Counted from the stretch's first letter, positions 1-11,867 are shown. The stretch: 64,000 nt of DNA from Ooceraea biroi (GCF_003672135.1 NC_039507.1:16670278-16734277); one strand, 5' to 3'. Program-made: numbers and translations. The notes: generated by a model from the sequence alone, not told the origin.

Positions 1-28
1 TTTAACATAATATTAGCTGATATTAATA

Positions 29-3000
29 TCAGTTTTGTATAGAATAAATAACAGTAAAATACGATATTGATGCAGTTGATAACTATAATAAAAACATCAT
101 TTTAGTTTTCAATATATACATGTTGTAGGTTAATAGGATCTTGCAGGAAAATAGCTTTTGACTAGACAAATGCTATTTGCTTGGTCAAATGCTGTGTCAT
201 TTTATTTCCTAATGCTAGCAAATAGCATTTTCCAAGCAAATAGCATTTTCCTGCACGCTTATATAAATAGCATTTGACTATGAAAAGTCTTAATAAACGA
301 AGTTTTAATAACACGAGCCATTTGACCAGGCAGAGAGTATTTGTCTAGTCAGAAGCTATTTTCCTGCAAGATCCTATTAGCACACATACACATACACATT
401 ATTATTAATTTATGGATACTATATGTATATACGTTTTGAGATATAATATATAATATTGAATATTAGTTTTTCTATCGATCTTACTGGCTAAACGTATGCT
501 AGATGGTCAGCAATCCTCTATTATTCTATTATTCAAACGCGATCTATTGCACGCCGACGGGATTTGTCAGTCAAATGCAATAATCGTTTTTCCCTTTTCC
601 ACGAGAGAAAATGGTTGAAGTAAAGAGCGTTTCGTCCTAGGATCGTCCGCAGACTCATCAGTAGGGCTGTGCAGACGATCCCTTGCCCTAGGGTTTCTCG
701 CAAGCACTCTATACGGGGCCGTTGTAATATATACATGCATTTTCGGTAATTATGTACTTTAACGGACCCAGCCCCGATGACCTTAACCTTGACATATGTT
801 GTCAAGGTCACCCTCCTGAGTGACCTTGAAGAGGTTTTAGCCGTCGCTCGTTGTTTGTTAAAAAGTTATAAAAAAAGAAAGTTTAATGATTTCGCACGAA
901 TTTTTAGCTGTCCATGTGAAGCAAGAACATGATACTGACATATATTACAAAGGTTACCTTCCTGAATAACCTTCACTAGGTTTTAGTCGTGGATCGTTGT
1001 TTATGAAAAAGTTATTAACAAAAGAAATTTCGAAAATATAGTAGTTATTTTAAAAGAATATTGAATATTGAAAGATATAAACGACGAATATGTATATGAA
1101 CGAAGAAAGGAAAGTCATTTAAAGCAGTGAATTGTTAATATATAGAATAGTTTCTTTAATATAAGTACAAAGTATTCTTCACTTTAACCAAAAGCACAAA
1201 CAGTTAAATACAAAGTATTCTCTGCTTTAACTTAACCTAACCTAACCTAACCTGGTTAGGTTATATTTTCCGAAACTGGAGCCCCGGACACATACGCTCG
1301 TTTTCAGCCCGCTTCGCGGGAGGGCGGGGGGGAAGGGCAAAGCCCCTCCCCCCACCGGGGCCAGTGTAACAGATTTCACCGTGCAGATTTTGATCACCTG
1401 GTACACGCCACGGATTCCGGCGGGGGGAGGGGCAAAGCCCCTTCCCCCCGCCCTCCCGCGAAGCGGACTGAAAACGAGCGTATGTGTCCGGGGCTCCAGT
1501 TTCGGAAAGTATAACCTAACCCAAACCTGTTTCTGATTTAAAGCTAAAATTCCATCAAATATACTCTTTCGTAAACGTATATGGTATCGTAAAATTATGC
1601 TTTATTCATTAAACATTTTTGTTAATAACTTTTTAACAAACAACGAGCGAAGGATGAAACCTAGTGCGGGTTATTCAGGAAGGTGACCTTTGTAATATAT
1701 ATCAAACTCAAGTCCTTGCTTCGCGTGGACAGCTGAAAATTCGTGCAAAATTATTAAACTTCTTTTGTTAATAACTTTTTAATAAACAACGAGCGACGGC
1801 TAAAACCTCTTCAAGGTCACTCAGGAGGGTGGGTCCGTTAAAGTACATAATTACCGCATTTTCTAACATCTTGTGTATCAGCGTCTAGGGCAAGGAATCG
1901 TCTGCACAGCCCTACTGATGAGTCTGCGGACGATCCTAGGACGAAACGCTCTTTACTTCAACAATTTTCTCTCGTGGAAAAGGGAAAAACGATTATTGCA
2001 TTTGACTGACAAATCCCGTCGGCGTGCAATAGATCGCGTTTGAATAATAGAATAATAGAGGATTGCTGACCATCTAGCATACGTTTAGCCAGTAAGATCG
2101 ATAGAAAAACTAATATTCAATATGAAATTAACTGGCGAGTAATAATAATATTTCAAAATAATATATAATAGTTTTACCGTGGCAAAGTTTTCCAAAGATG
2201 TTGTATATAGACCACCGAATTTGACATTATAAGGCTTAGTGCCTCTTTGCAAAAGAAACAATATTAATCTTTGCACGCGTACAGGTGCAATGTACCATCG
2301 AACTTTATATCTGCGGAGTAATAGGAAAATAATAAAATGAATCTTTGAAAATGATAATGTGAAATATAAAAAATATTGATGGTAAAACTTAAAATAAAAA
2401 TACATGTTTTACAGACGATGTTTACAAATATTATATTTACAATATCACGTTCATTGTTATTCACGAACATGTTCATATGTTCGTATACAATTACTATTGA
2501 CAACTTTAATCAAATATACCAAAAAATATACCAAAATATCTTACGCGGATGAAAATATGTAATTATAGTGATCTGAAACTGCTTGACTTATGTAGTTGCC
2601 TCCTAATGAACATCCTAAAAGGCCAAGCGCATAACTACAGTGCAATACAAACTTTTCCATCCTAAATACAAAATTAACGCTGTAAAAGATCTGAAACATT
2701 ATAGTACAGATACACTTTTTGTAATAGATATTAAAGAATTTATATATAATACACACACACACACGCGCGCGCGCACACGCACACGCACATATCTCTTAAA
2801 GTAATTGTTAATTAGCAAAATGCATAAAATGTTTCACATATGAAATATATTATATTTTTACTAATTATTAACTAAGTAGAAATGTCATTTTTCGATTGTA
2901 ACTGGCAAGCATTAGACGAGATGGTCAGTCTTTAATTAAGAAGAATCGTTTTCTCAAATTCGAGTTTACTGCGCGCCAACAGGATTCGTCAGACTTAAAA

Positions 3001-6000
3001 ACGTAGTTATTAATTGTCAGGCAACCCCCCTATTGATAGATTCATCCGGAATAATTAACTAATTAAAATCCGATTGTGAAAAACTATCACCCCAGCCAGG
3101 GTTCGAACCTGGAGCCTTCTACATACCGGGCAGGAGTCGTACCAATTCGACCACCAGGGTAAGTGGTGATATTTCTCACAATCGACAGTGATAAATATCT
3201 TAATTTAATTAAAGCCTGACCATCTAGTCTAACAATTTGCTTACCATGACTGACCATCTCGTCTAATGCTTGTCAGTTACGATCGAAAAATGACGTTTCT
3301 ACTTAGTTAATATTTCACTGGCGAATCAAAGTACTATATATATTTACTAATTATTTGTAATGATTCTACTAATAATATGTGAATTCAACATATACACAAT
3401 TATTGTTATATCATTCTACTTACGAGGACGGTCCAAAAAGTAATGAGACAAACCCTACAAATACAAAACTGTATTTTTAATCTAAATTCATATGTTCCTT
3501 TTCAAAATAGACCAGTGAATGCAACACACTTTTTCCATTGCGTTCCACTTTTGGAAGACGAAATTTAAGCCAGCTTTGAAAAGCTATTTGCACTGCGCTT
3601 TTATTGCTTTTACAATCTCTTTATTCTCGCCACATTTTCATCCTCTGAACTTCTTGATTTCTGAGACTAGAAGTCACCCAAACCTCCGAGCTGTACGGAG
3701 GGTAAGAAACTGTATAAATTTTCTTATCCTTTAAAAATTAGCACCCAGATTGCACGACGTGCGACCGCACATTGTGGTGGCGCAGTAGAATCTCTTCAAG
3801 TTTTTTATTCGGACGCTTTTTCCTGAAGTGATACAACATTTACTTTAACACATCGATGGATATGCGTATTTTCCAATAATTGCTCTGTCTGTATTCATCA
3901 CATTGTTAATCAAAGTGCTTGGACGCCCCTTGTCTTCTGTGCCTTCACGACCGGCCAGAAACACGATATGCTCACGAAAACATGTTGCAAGTGATACACA
4001 TTGTTCTTAAGCTTATTGTACCATCGCAAGTATCCGAAGCCGATTTCTTTAACCGAACACAAAATTGAATCTTATATCGTTCGTTAATAGTTTTCTTCAT
4101 ATTCTCTTCTGGAGACAAATTGCAAAACAATTGCTGCATTCAGCCCTCTGAACAGCTAGACAACGTTACTAGAGTTTTCGTTAAACGAGACTAAACTAGA
4201 AAAAACTTCCTTTAATAGAAGATCTAGTAACGTTGTTCACCAGTTGAGTCTGAAGAATGCAATAATTGTTTATGCGATCGATCATTAATGGTTATTATCT
4301 GAACCGATCGGAACGGAATTTTCAAAGTTAATAGAAGAGATGTTCAGATACATGTAGGTATGCAGTGCTCCCACTTTGTATTCTTTTAATTTCTCTAGCA
4401 GGACCCGTCTCATTACTTTTTGGATTGCCTCCGTACATTCTTCTGCAGCTCTAAATCATATCACTTTCAATGTTTTGTTGCACTACAGAATAAAAAGATT
4501 TAATAATTGTGAGAGTTTTTCAGTTTGTTTGCTTAAATTCTTACTCCAAACAGATGAAGGCTCAAACAAATTACAATAAGCGCTATTATAAGAAGGTATG
4601 TTCCTTCGAATTTATATAGAAAGAAATCAGTAAACCTATGAAAAATATATAAATGTTTCATTTCATGTAATATAACTATCTTAAACTTATTCTGTGCGTG
4701 CGTGAGTGTCTGCATGCATGGAATAGAACATACTCAAGAGCTGTGCGATGCATGACCACTGCGTGACTTAGTTTCTTGTCGATCTCCCTCTTGTTTTTCC
4801 GATTAGTTACTTCGTCACTATTTAACAGCATTGCCTGTTCGATACGGTAACTACAAATAAATTACAAATATTTTTTCCCTAAATTTGTCCTTGAAAATAA
4901 AGAATATTTTATATGCATATAATCACAATGTTCCATTTTGTTTTACATTTACTATTGTGAAATTACTTTCTCTCTCTTACCTGGCAATGTTAAATAATCC
5001 ACAAACACATGTAAGGTATCCCATTACCACTATTCCTGCTGCTAGTAATGTACCTCCTGCTATGTACTGGGTTGCGTACATGTGCAGCAAAATAAAATAA
5101 AAATATTTTTCTTCATCGACAAAATATTCAGTGATATACACATTGCGAAATGGCTCGGATTTATTTACGACGAAAAAGATGCGGAAGATCCGCGGCAGAA
5201 TTGGCAAAAGAGTGAAGATAATTAAAACACACATCGCCGATACTAAAGATGTTTTAAAAAACATAAACAATGAAACGATCATATAGACCTCCTCTTTGAT
5301 ATATTGAAACATAGTACAGATATTTGTTTCAACTTTTTAACCATTTTATTATCTTTTTATTTTTCCAACTTTTTCATTTTTCTGTAAATACTCTAATAGC
5401 TTTCTAACACTATCTACTAACACTATCTAGTTTTTTATTTATTTACATCTTCGTAAATTTTAGTATATAATAATTGTATATTGAAATGAGTGCGCCACGG
5501 CATAATAAATAATAATTGATATATTCTTACACGTTAATCCAATTGTAATCCATTTTGCAATGTGTCCATATCTTTTTATTATAGCAATTTCGTTTTCGTC
5601 CTTTAACTCGCTACAGACGTACTGAAGGTGTTCCATTAGACGCTTCACCTATCGTACCAACAATATATCAGACAATTCTCTATTTTTCTAATAGATTTTA
5701 CAAAAATTTATAGTGTATGAAGCCTGATTTATGTAACACTTTTATGGTTAGAAGCACACTGTAAAAACTCAACTTACAACATGCGTGTTAATCCAAAGAG
5801 AATTATATTGAATTGCGCATAAAAGAGTAAAAAGCGATACAGAAAGAACTTCAACGATAAAGTCAATAGTCCATTCTGTAGTTAGAAATGTTGTAAGCTG
5901 CAATTAACATATTTATTTAAAAAATTCGAAAACTGCACTCTCAGTTGATTAGCACAAAATGCAAATGTTGCATCTTAAATAAACCTCAATGTATCCATCA

Positions 6001-8285
6001 ATGTAATTTATTATTGATAATTTAACTCTTTTGTTGGTTATTGCGAATACTAATATTTTTAAGCAAAAGTGTTCATGACGTCGTAATAAATTCTAACAGA
6101 TTTCAACAGAAACAGATAATAAAGGTTAAGAGAAAGGAAAAAGATGACGCTCAGTATGCACTTGAGCATGCTGTTTTTGTTGATTATTTAATCTTTCCTT
6201 AAAAAAACGTATTCTTCATATTGTGGATTATTTACAATTTACACTATTATAATACTATTACTATTAATTACAAATTACAAATTACTAATTATGTCAATCA
6301 TAAGTTAATACAAAAACAGGACAAACTATTTTTCTGTACTAGTCTTATTTTAAATCTTGCATGAAACTGAAAATATATTTAACATATAAAATAATAGATA
6401 ATGTATGTAATAAAAGTAGGAAAACAATGATAATAAATAATTATATATAGAAAAACTCTACGCCTATTAATATATATATATATTGGGTCATTAAGTATGA
6501 AACTTTACAAATGTAAAAGCGCCATCTTTAACATTTGTTATCTTAAATTTGGCGCCAGACGTCAGTATCAGGTTAGGTTAGTGTGATAGATGTATGTTCG
6601 CTCTTCAAATGTCATATTTGTTTGTTCAAATATCTTCATTAGTTTTATTGGTGGATTCTTTTTTATAGAACTATGGAAAAGTCCAAAATTTGTGTGATTT
6701 ATGAATATGAGTTCCGCCGTGGAACCACAGTGTCGGAGACAGCTCGTAATATTAACGCTGTATTTGGTGAAGGTTCAACTACTAAAGCAACGGTGGGCAA
6801 TTGGTTCAAAAACTTCAGAGATGGAGATTTCAGCCTCGCTAATGAGCCACGTGGAAGACCAAAGACGAAGGTGGATAATGATCACTTGAGAGCCGTAGTA
6901 GAGTCCGATCCATCTCAAAGTACACGTGAATTGGCATCGATATTCAATGTTTCCATACCCACCATATTGGTTCATTTAGCTGCAATTGGTAAGATAAAGA
7001 AGTTGGACAAATGGGTCCCGCACGAATTGACCGATGCGCAGCAGGCGCAACGTCTAGAGGCTTCCCTTTCTTTGCTTTCCCGTCACAAAAATGGATCTTT
7101 TTTTAATCGAATTGTGACCTGCGATGAAAAGTGGATACTCTACGACAATCGTAAACGCTCACATCAGTGGTTGAACGCTGATGAACCACCGAGACATCAC
7201 GCGAAACCCAACATTACACAGAAGAAGCTTATGGTGCCTGTTTGGTGGTCCAGGTCAGGTGTTATCTACTACAACTTTATGAAACCTGGTACATCGATAA
7301 CGGCTGAAGTATATTGCAAGCAACTGGACGAAATGATGCAACAACTTGCTATTAAACAACCGAAATTGGTCAATCGGTCAATGCCAATGCTGTTGCATGA
7401 TAATGCTCGACCGCACACTGCACGACTGACCGTGGCAAAGCTACAGGAGTTGGAATTGGAAACTCTTTCAATTCGATTAAAAAAAGATCCATTTTTGTGA
7501 CGGGAAAGCAAAGAAAGGGAAGCCTCTAGACGTTGCGCCTGCTGCGCATCGGTCAATTCGTGCGGGACCCATTTGTCCAACTTCTTTATCTTACCAATTG
7601 CAGCTAAATGAACCAATATGGTGGGTATGGAAACATTGAATATCGATGCCAATTCACGTGTACTTTGAGATGGATCGGACTCTACTACGGCTCTCAAGTG
7701 ATCATTATCCACCTTCGTCTTTGGTCTTCCACGTGGCTCATTAGCGAGGCTGAAATCTCCATCTCTGAAGTTTTTGAACCAATTGCCCACCGTTGCTTTA
7801 GTAGTTGAACCTTCACCAAATACAGCGTTGATATTACGAGCTGTCTCCGACACTGTGGTTCCACGGCGGAACTCATATTCATAAATTACACGAATTTTGG
7901 ACTTTTCCATAGTTCTATAAAAAAGAATCCACCAATAAAACTAATGAAGATATTTGAACAAACAAATATGACATTTGAAGAGCGAACATACATCTATCAC
8001 ACTAACCTAACCTGATACTGACGTCTGGCGCCAAATTTGAGATAACAAATGTTAAAGATGGCGCTTTTACATTTGTAAAGTTTCATACTTAATGACCCAA
8101 TATATATATTAACATACCTGAAATATAATAAAACTAATCGTAGTAAGAGAAAACACACAAGACTGAAGTTGAACAAGCATTGTTCGATGGTAAGGCCATA
8201 ACCCGATTGCGACCAGAGACATTCGATGAATGTACAGAAATTGAGTATCGATACAGGTCACTCTTATTGGAGCTTTCATACGCAT
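29..8285 (-). CDS. OR-1, odorant receptor (clade A), nine exons, intact
   Basis: Seven-transmembrane insect odorant receptor, expected to act with the co-receptor Orco as a ligand-gated cation channel in the dendrite membrane of olfactory neurons (family knowledge; ligand unknown). Exons, in coding order: 8118-8285, 5778-5897, 5531-5648, 4981-5242, 4734-4850, 4545-4635, 2545-2690, 2178-2310, 29-82. All introns fit GT-AG and phases join into one 402-residue frame. Exon 1 holds the family hallmark AIGLWPY; exon 4 has TEYFVDEEKYFYFILLH; exon 5 has YRIEQAM; exon 8 has VRWYIAPVRVQRLILFLLQR; exon 9 ends SYFTVIYSIQN. The start is the ATG giving MRMKAP, conserved in OR-2 and OR-4. The gene is twice the length of OR-4 because introns 1, 6 and 8 hold insertions. 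No stop or frameshift seen; exon edges are inferred by comparison with the paralogues. Confidence 0.9.
131..379. mobile_element. MITE with long inverted repeats (intron 8 of OR-1)
   Basis: The ends are inverted copies of about 40 bp beginning TAATAGGATCTTGCAGGAAA. Internal pieces (AAATAGCATTTTCC and variants) repeat several times. It is 249 bp with no coding capacity. The paralogues lack it at this intron position. The superfamily is not recognised. Confidence 0.75.
453..2123. mobile_element. Large fold-back (palindromic) element in intron 8 of OR-1
   Basis: About 1.67 kb that reads almost the same on both strands. Outer arms (about 453-690 and 1886-2123) are close inverted copies beginning ATATTGAATATTAG and containing GCTAGATGGTCAG. 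Inner arms (about 785-1025 and 1615-1830) are inverted copies of a segment with CTCGTTGTTTGTTAAAAAGTTA. At the centre lies a very GC-rich inverted pair (about 1262-1340 and 1420-1510) that stands out from the AT-rich surroundings. No transposase frame is visible. The terminal motif is shared with the element at 2867-3311, so both belong to one family. The other receptors have a short intron here. Confidence 0.85.
1229..1260. repeat. Short interstitial CCTAA/TTAGG run
   Basis: About four CCTAA units followed directly by TTAGG in the opposite sense, inside the fold-back element and next to its GC-rich core. TTAGG is the canonical insect telomere unit. Here it is only a short stretch within a transposon, and a degraded partner (ATAACCTAACCCAAACC) lies at about 1510-1527. 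Confidence 0.6.
2178..2310 (-). other. OR-1 exon 8, example of the most conserved C-terminal exon
   Basis: 133-nt exon listed apart because it is the easiest landmark for finding paralogues. It begins after CGCAG with a split codon (phase 2 to 0) and ends before GTAAAAC. It encodes the WY-APVRVQRLILFLLQR helix and SLENFA, the region before the last membrane segment. Matching exons lie at 9563-9695, 18052-18184, 24043-24175, 26352-26484, 32594-32726, 38191-38323, 45513-45645, 50842-50974 and 56117-56249. Confidence 0.88.
2750..2790. repeat. CA/CG microsatellite
   Basis: Alternating CA repeats running into CGCGCG and back to CACG, in intron 6 of OR-1 near exon 7. Confidence 0.85.
2867..3311. 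mobile_element. Inverted-repeat element with a tRNA-like sequence at its apex
   Basis: Terminal inverted repeats of about 65 bp (2867-2932 and 3247-3311) begin ATTAACTAAGTAGAAATG and contain CTAATGCTTG and GATGGTCAG. Inside, the left part has GCGCGCCAACAGGATTCGTCAG, recalling GCACGCCGACGGGATTTGTCAG in the fold-back element at 453-2123, so the two are related. A second inverted pair (CGATTGTGAAAAACTATCAC and its partner at about 3164-3184) closes around a tRNA-like fold at 3089-3160. No protein is encoded. Confidence 0.78.
3089..3160 (-). tRNA. tRNA-like sequence or tRNA pseudogene (SINE-type head)
   Basis: 72 nt on the minus strand fold as a cloverleaf. Acceptor ACCCTGG pairs with CTGGGGT (two G-U), D stem GTCG with CGAC, and T stem CCAGG with CCTGG around TTCGAAC. 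A-box-like TGGTCGAATTGG and B-box GGTTCGAACCC are present. The anticodon stem is imperfect (C-A at 27-43), position 33 is C instead of the near-universal T, and the formal anticodon would be GGT. It therefore looks like a pol III-derived mobile sequence, not a working tRNA. It sits inside an inverted-repeat element in an OR intron. Confidence 0.55.
3421..4435 (-). mobile_element. Decayed mariner-family element in intron 6 of OR-1
   Basis: Ends are inverted copies of TACGAGGACGGTCCAAAAAG with TA at both edges, continuing TAATGAGAC. Minus-strand translation gives broken mariner transposase pieces with many stops; the region corresponding to GDYFE at the C terminus is recognisable in the OR-4 copy. 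The same element, at the same place and in the same orientation, is present in OR-2, OR-3 and OR-4, so it is older than their duplication. Confidence 0.8.
6673..7469 (+). pseudogene. Truncated mariner transposase (left copy)
   Basis: Starts MEKSKICVIYEYEFRRG, with a paired N-terminal helix-turn-helix region (residues about 1-115, including the linker GRPKTKVDN). The catalytic core has the first aspartate in TCDEKWILYDN (D151) and the second in LHDNARPHTA (D243). At about residue 265 (LELETL) the frame runs into the inverted second copy. The third catalytic residue (YSPDLAP-type motif), the C terminus and the normal 3' terminal repeat are missing, so this copy cannot encode active transposase. 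It lies antisense to the OR-1 transcript. Confidence 0.9.
7470..7910 (-). pseudogene. Truncated mariner transposase (right, inverted copy)
   Basis: Encodes only the first about 147 residues (MEKSKIRVIYEYE to FFNRI), nearly identical to the left copy (for example C7R). It stops just before the first catalytic aspartate and then reads the antisense of the left copy. It retains the DNA-binding domain only. A DNA-binding-only fragment could in principle compete with active transposase, but there is no evidence that it is expressed. Confidence 0.88.
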
Positions 8286-8444
8286 TTGGGAGCGATGTAT
8301 CGTGATAATGCGGTTTTATCTATTTCCTTCTTCAAATAAAGAATTATATAATATTTTTCTTCTAGCATATTTTCCAAGGCAAAATTCCTTAATTTAACAT
8401 AAATTCACCGACAAAAGTAATATAAAATATTAAGATGTAATTTA

Positions 8445-8640
8445 AGGTGCTATAGAAATAATTTGCTCGTAGTTTTCGCGGGAGAGAAAAGTGGGCGATT
8501 AACCGATCGATTTGACGCCGTAACGAAATTATATTGACCGAAGTTCGCGCAAGCGCAATTGATTTTTCCATGCAGCACGTCTTCGCGTTCTTCAGTATAG
8601 TCTACGCGTTCATAGCGTAAACATGTTTCTTAAAAGAAGC
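8445..8640 (-). promoter_or_regulatory. Conserved upstream module of OR-1
   Basis: In transcription direction: a TTAAGAAACATG stretch (TATA-like in other copies), CTATACTGAAGAACGCGAAGA, then GGAAAAATCAATTGCGCTTG and CGCG, and TTAATCGCCCACTTTTCTCTCC. It ends about 160 bp before the ATG and is kept in all nine genes although surrounding spacers differ. It is probably a core promoter with part of the 5'UTR. Conservation is seen directly; function is inferred. Confidence 0.6.
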
Positions 8641-9417
8641 CTGGATGATCGTACGTACACGTCAGTTTTGATATGACGGTAATTATATAATTAACATGTC
8701 ATATATTACTGTATCTATATATTATTATGTTTGAAACGAATGTTGAAATGAATCCTCAAATGTTTTGGAAAGCACCTATTTATTGAGTTGTAACATACAT
8801 ATATTCGTTCCGGTTTTTGATAATATAAATGTTGTAATATATATTTGTTATTAAAGACACTAAAAAAGTGTGACAAATATAATATAGTCTGTTTGATAAG
8901 AGAGTGTCCGACGAAACGTTTAATTGGAACCCGTTAGACGGGAAATTCCAATGGCAGCCAGTAGGAGGACCCTTTCTCTAAGATGGTTTCTAGAAAAAGC
9001 TAAAGTTATCGTTCGATTCTTCTAATGAATAGACAAATTTCGCCATAAATACCGCGTACGTATTGCGAGTTGGAACTCCATGGCAATCATATTCGCTTGA
9101 TGCTCATCCAACCGAAAATGTTTGGACATAATGGAATAGAATAGAAGAAATATGTAAATAGAATAGAAGTGAATAGAAGAAAACTTATTATCGGTGGCTA
9201 CAAGATATAAATTCAATCAGTTTTAATTTTTGGAGTTATCTTCATGTGCATGAAGCGCAATGAAATAATGAATTAAAAATAATGGAGATGTTTCATTCTC
9301 TTTATTCATTTTCTGACAATTACAAGCACCAATTATTTAAGAACGGAACGTTTAAGAAAGTTCCTACTTTCGAGTTTACTAGTTGGTTTTAACATAATTA
9401 GCTGATTCATAGTAATA
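8641..9417. other. Spacer between OR-1 and OR-2
   Basis: AT-rich clade A spacer with no gene. The stretch with GTCTGTTTGATAAGAGAGTG and AACCCGTTAGACGGGAAATT recurs in the spacers at about 17340-17460 and 25660-25760. It looks like ancestral duplicated sequence, not an insertion. Confidence 0.6.
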
Positions 9418-10266
9418 TCACTTTTGTATAGAATATATAACAGTAAAATACGATATTGATGTAGTTGATAGCTGCAATGAAATCGTCATTTTCGTTTTTA
9501 GTACATACATATCTCATGTATACTATATATACATATTGACGCATAATGTGTAATAGTTTTACCGAGGCAAAGCTTTCTAAAGACATTGTATAAACACCAC
9601 CGAATTTCATGCTATAAGACTTAGTACCTTTTTGCAAAAGAAACAATATTAATCTTTGCACGCGTACGGGTGCAATGTACCATCGGACGTTATATCTGCG
9701 AAATAATAGGTAAATAATAAAATGAGTATTTGAAAATGATAATTTAAAATATGAAAAATGTTGATGGTAAAAAACGTAGGATAGAAATACATATTGTATA
9801 GACGATGTTGGCAAATATTATATGTGCAATATCACGTTGATTGTTATTCACGCGTATGTTAATATATTTGTATAAATTTAATATTGACGACTTTAGTTTA
9901 TTACGCCGTTAAATCTTACGCCGTTAAAAATATGTAATTGTAGTGATCTGTAATCGCTTGACCCATGCAGTTGATTCCTAATGAACATGTTAAAGTGCTA
10001 AGCGTAAACCCACAGTGTAATAGAAACTTTTCCAACCTAAATACAAAACCAATGGCGTGAAAGATCTAAAATAATATATTACACATACACTTTTTTATAA
10101 TAGATATTATTAAAGAATTTATATATACATATATATATGTATATAGATCTTTTAAATTATTTGTCAATTAGCAACATGTTTCTCACATGAAATATCTTAT
10201 ATATTTAATGATTCTACTAATAAGATAAATTCAACACATACACACTTATTGTTATCTCATTCTACT

Positions 10267-10910
10267 TACGAGGGCGGTCCATAAAGTAATGAGACAAATG
10301 CTATAAAAAATACAAAACTATATTTTTAATCTAAATTTACAATGTTTCTTTTCTAAGAAACTAGAACTCCATTGAATGCATCGAACTTTTCCCAGCGCGT
10401 TTTTCACTTTTGGAAGATGAAATCTAAGCTATCTTTGAAAAGCTGTTTGCACTGCGCCTTCATTGTTTTGCAATCTATTTAATCCTCGCCTTTGACCCCT
10501 CGTATTCTGTGCTCTCACGACCGGAACTCCCGGCCAGAAACGCGACATACCAACGAAAACATATTGCAAGTGATATTAATAATGTTCTTTAAAAACTTCT
10601 TATAACATCGCATAAGCATCCGAAGCCGATTTCTTTAACAGAACATTAAAATAGAATCGCATAACGTTGGTCACTTTGTTTCTCCATATTCTTTTCCGGG
10701 GGTAAATTGCAAACAATATTTACGCGATCGATCATTAATGGTCACTAACTGAACCGATCGGTGAATCGGTGATCGATGAATAGAATTTTCAAAGTTGATA
10801 GAAAATATATTCTCAGATACAAGTGTGTAGTGTTGTGGGTATATAGTTACTTTGCATTCTTTTAAGTTTTCTAGCAGAACCAATCTCATTACTTTTGGAT
10901 CGTCTACGTA
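10267..10910 (-). mobile_element. Shortened copy of the shared intron 6 mariner fossil (OR-2)
   Basis: Ends match the element at 3421-4435 (TACGAGGGCGGTCCATAAAG at the left, ACTTTTGGATCGTCTACGTA at the right), but about 370 bp of the middle has been deleted. No usable reading frame remains. Confidence 0.75.
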
Positions 10911-11867
10911 TAGTTTTCTACAGCTCCAAATCCTATCAATTTAAATGTCTTGTTGCAGTGGTGAAGAAAAAATTTAATAATTATAAGATTTAGTTTTTTA
11001 CTAAAATTCTTACTCCAAACAGATTAAGACTCAAACAAATTACAATAATCGCTATTATAAGAAGATATGTTCCCTCGAAGTTATATAGAAAGATTTCAAT
11101 AAACCTATGAAAAATATATAAAACTGTTTCATTTTATATGTAATATATCCTAAAATTGCTATGCGTGCATGCCTGAATGCATAGAATAGAACATACTCAA
11201 GAACTGTGCGATGAATGTCCACTGCATGACTTATCTTCTTGTCGATTTCCCTCTTGTTCTTTCAATTAGTTACTTCGTCACTATTTATCCGCATTGCATG
11301 TTCGATACGGTAACTACAAATAAATTACAAATTTTTTCTTCTTAAATTTGTTCTCGAGAATAAATAAGATTTTATATGTAATCACCAGGCTCCATTCTGT
11401 TTTACTTTTACTGTTGTTATATTACTTTCTCTCTCTTACCGGGCAACGTTAAATAATCCACAAAAATATGTAGAGTATCCTATCACCAATATTCCTCCTC
11501 CTATTAATGTACCTATTGCTATGTATTGGGCTGCGTACAGATGCAGCAAAATAAAATAAAAATATTTTTCTTCTTCGACAAAATATTCAGTCCTGATATA
11601 TATATTGCGATATGACTCGGATTCATTTACGAGGAAAAAAAAGCCAAAAATCCGCGGCAGAATTGGACTAAGAGTTAAGATGAACAAACCGCACATCGCC
11701 AACACTGAAGATTATGTTTTAAAAACATAAGCAGGGATCATATAAATCCATCCTCTTTGATATAGTATAGAAATACAGTATAACTATATGTTTCTTTTTG
11801 ATCATTCTCTTATCTCATTAATTTTTCAAATTTTTCTTTTTCTGTAATAATTTGGTAGGGTGCTAAT

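Larger units (their letters stand above)
6483..8100. mobile_element. Two mariner copies fused as an inverted repeat (intron 1 of OR-1)
   Basis: 1618 bp flanked by TA on both sides. Arms 6483-7113 and 7470-8100 are inverted copies of equal length (631 bp each, no indel seen, only a few mismatches), separated by a 356-bp loop. Both ends are therefore the same mariner end (TTGGGTCATTAAGTATG). The normal 3' end is absent. The high arm identity shows it is young. It is spliced out with intron 1, but its RNA could form a long hairpin. Confidence 0.9.

Noticed and set aside
1229..1260. Chromosome end (telomere)
   Set aside because: Only about four units are present, inside a transposable element, with genes continuing on both sides.
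3089..3160. Functional tRNA gene
   Set aside because: The C at position 33 and the weak anticodon stem, plus location within a palindromic repeat, argue for a tRNA-derived mobile sequence.
8389..8571. Short minus-strand ORFs starting MEKSIALARTSVNI upstream of the genes
   Set aside because: They overlap the conserved upstream module. In clade B the same DNA lacks the ATG and the frame ends at varied points, so conservation is at DNA level and does not indicate a protein.
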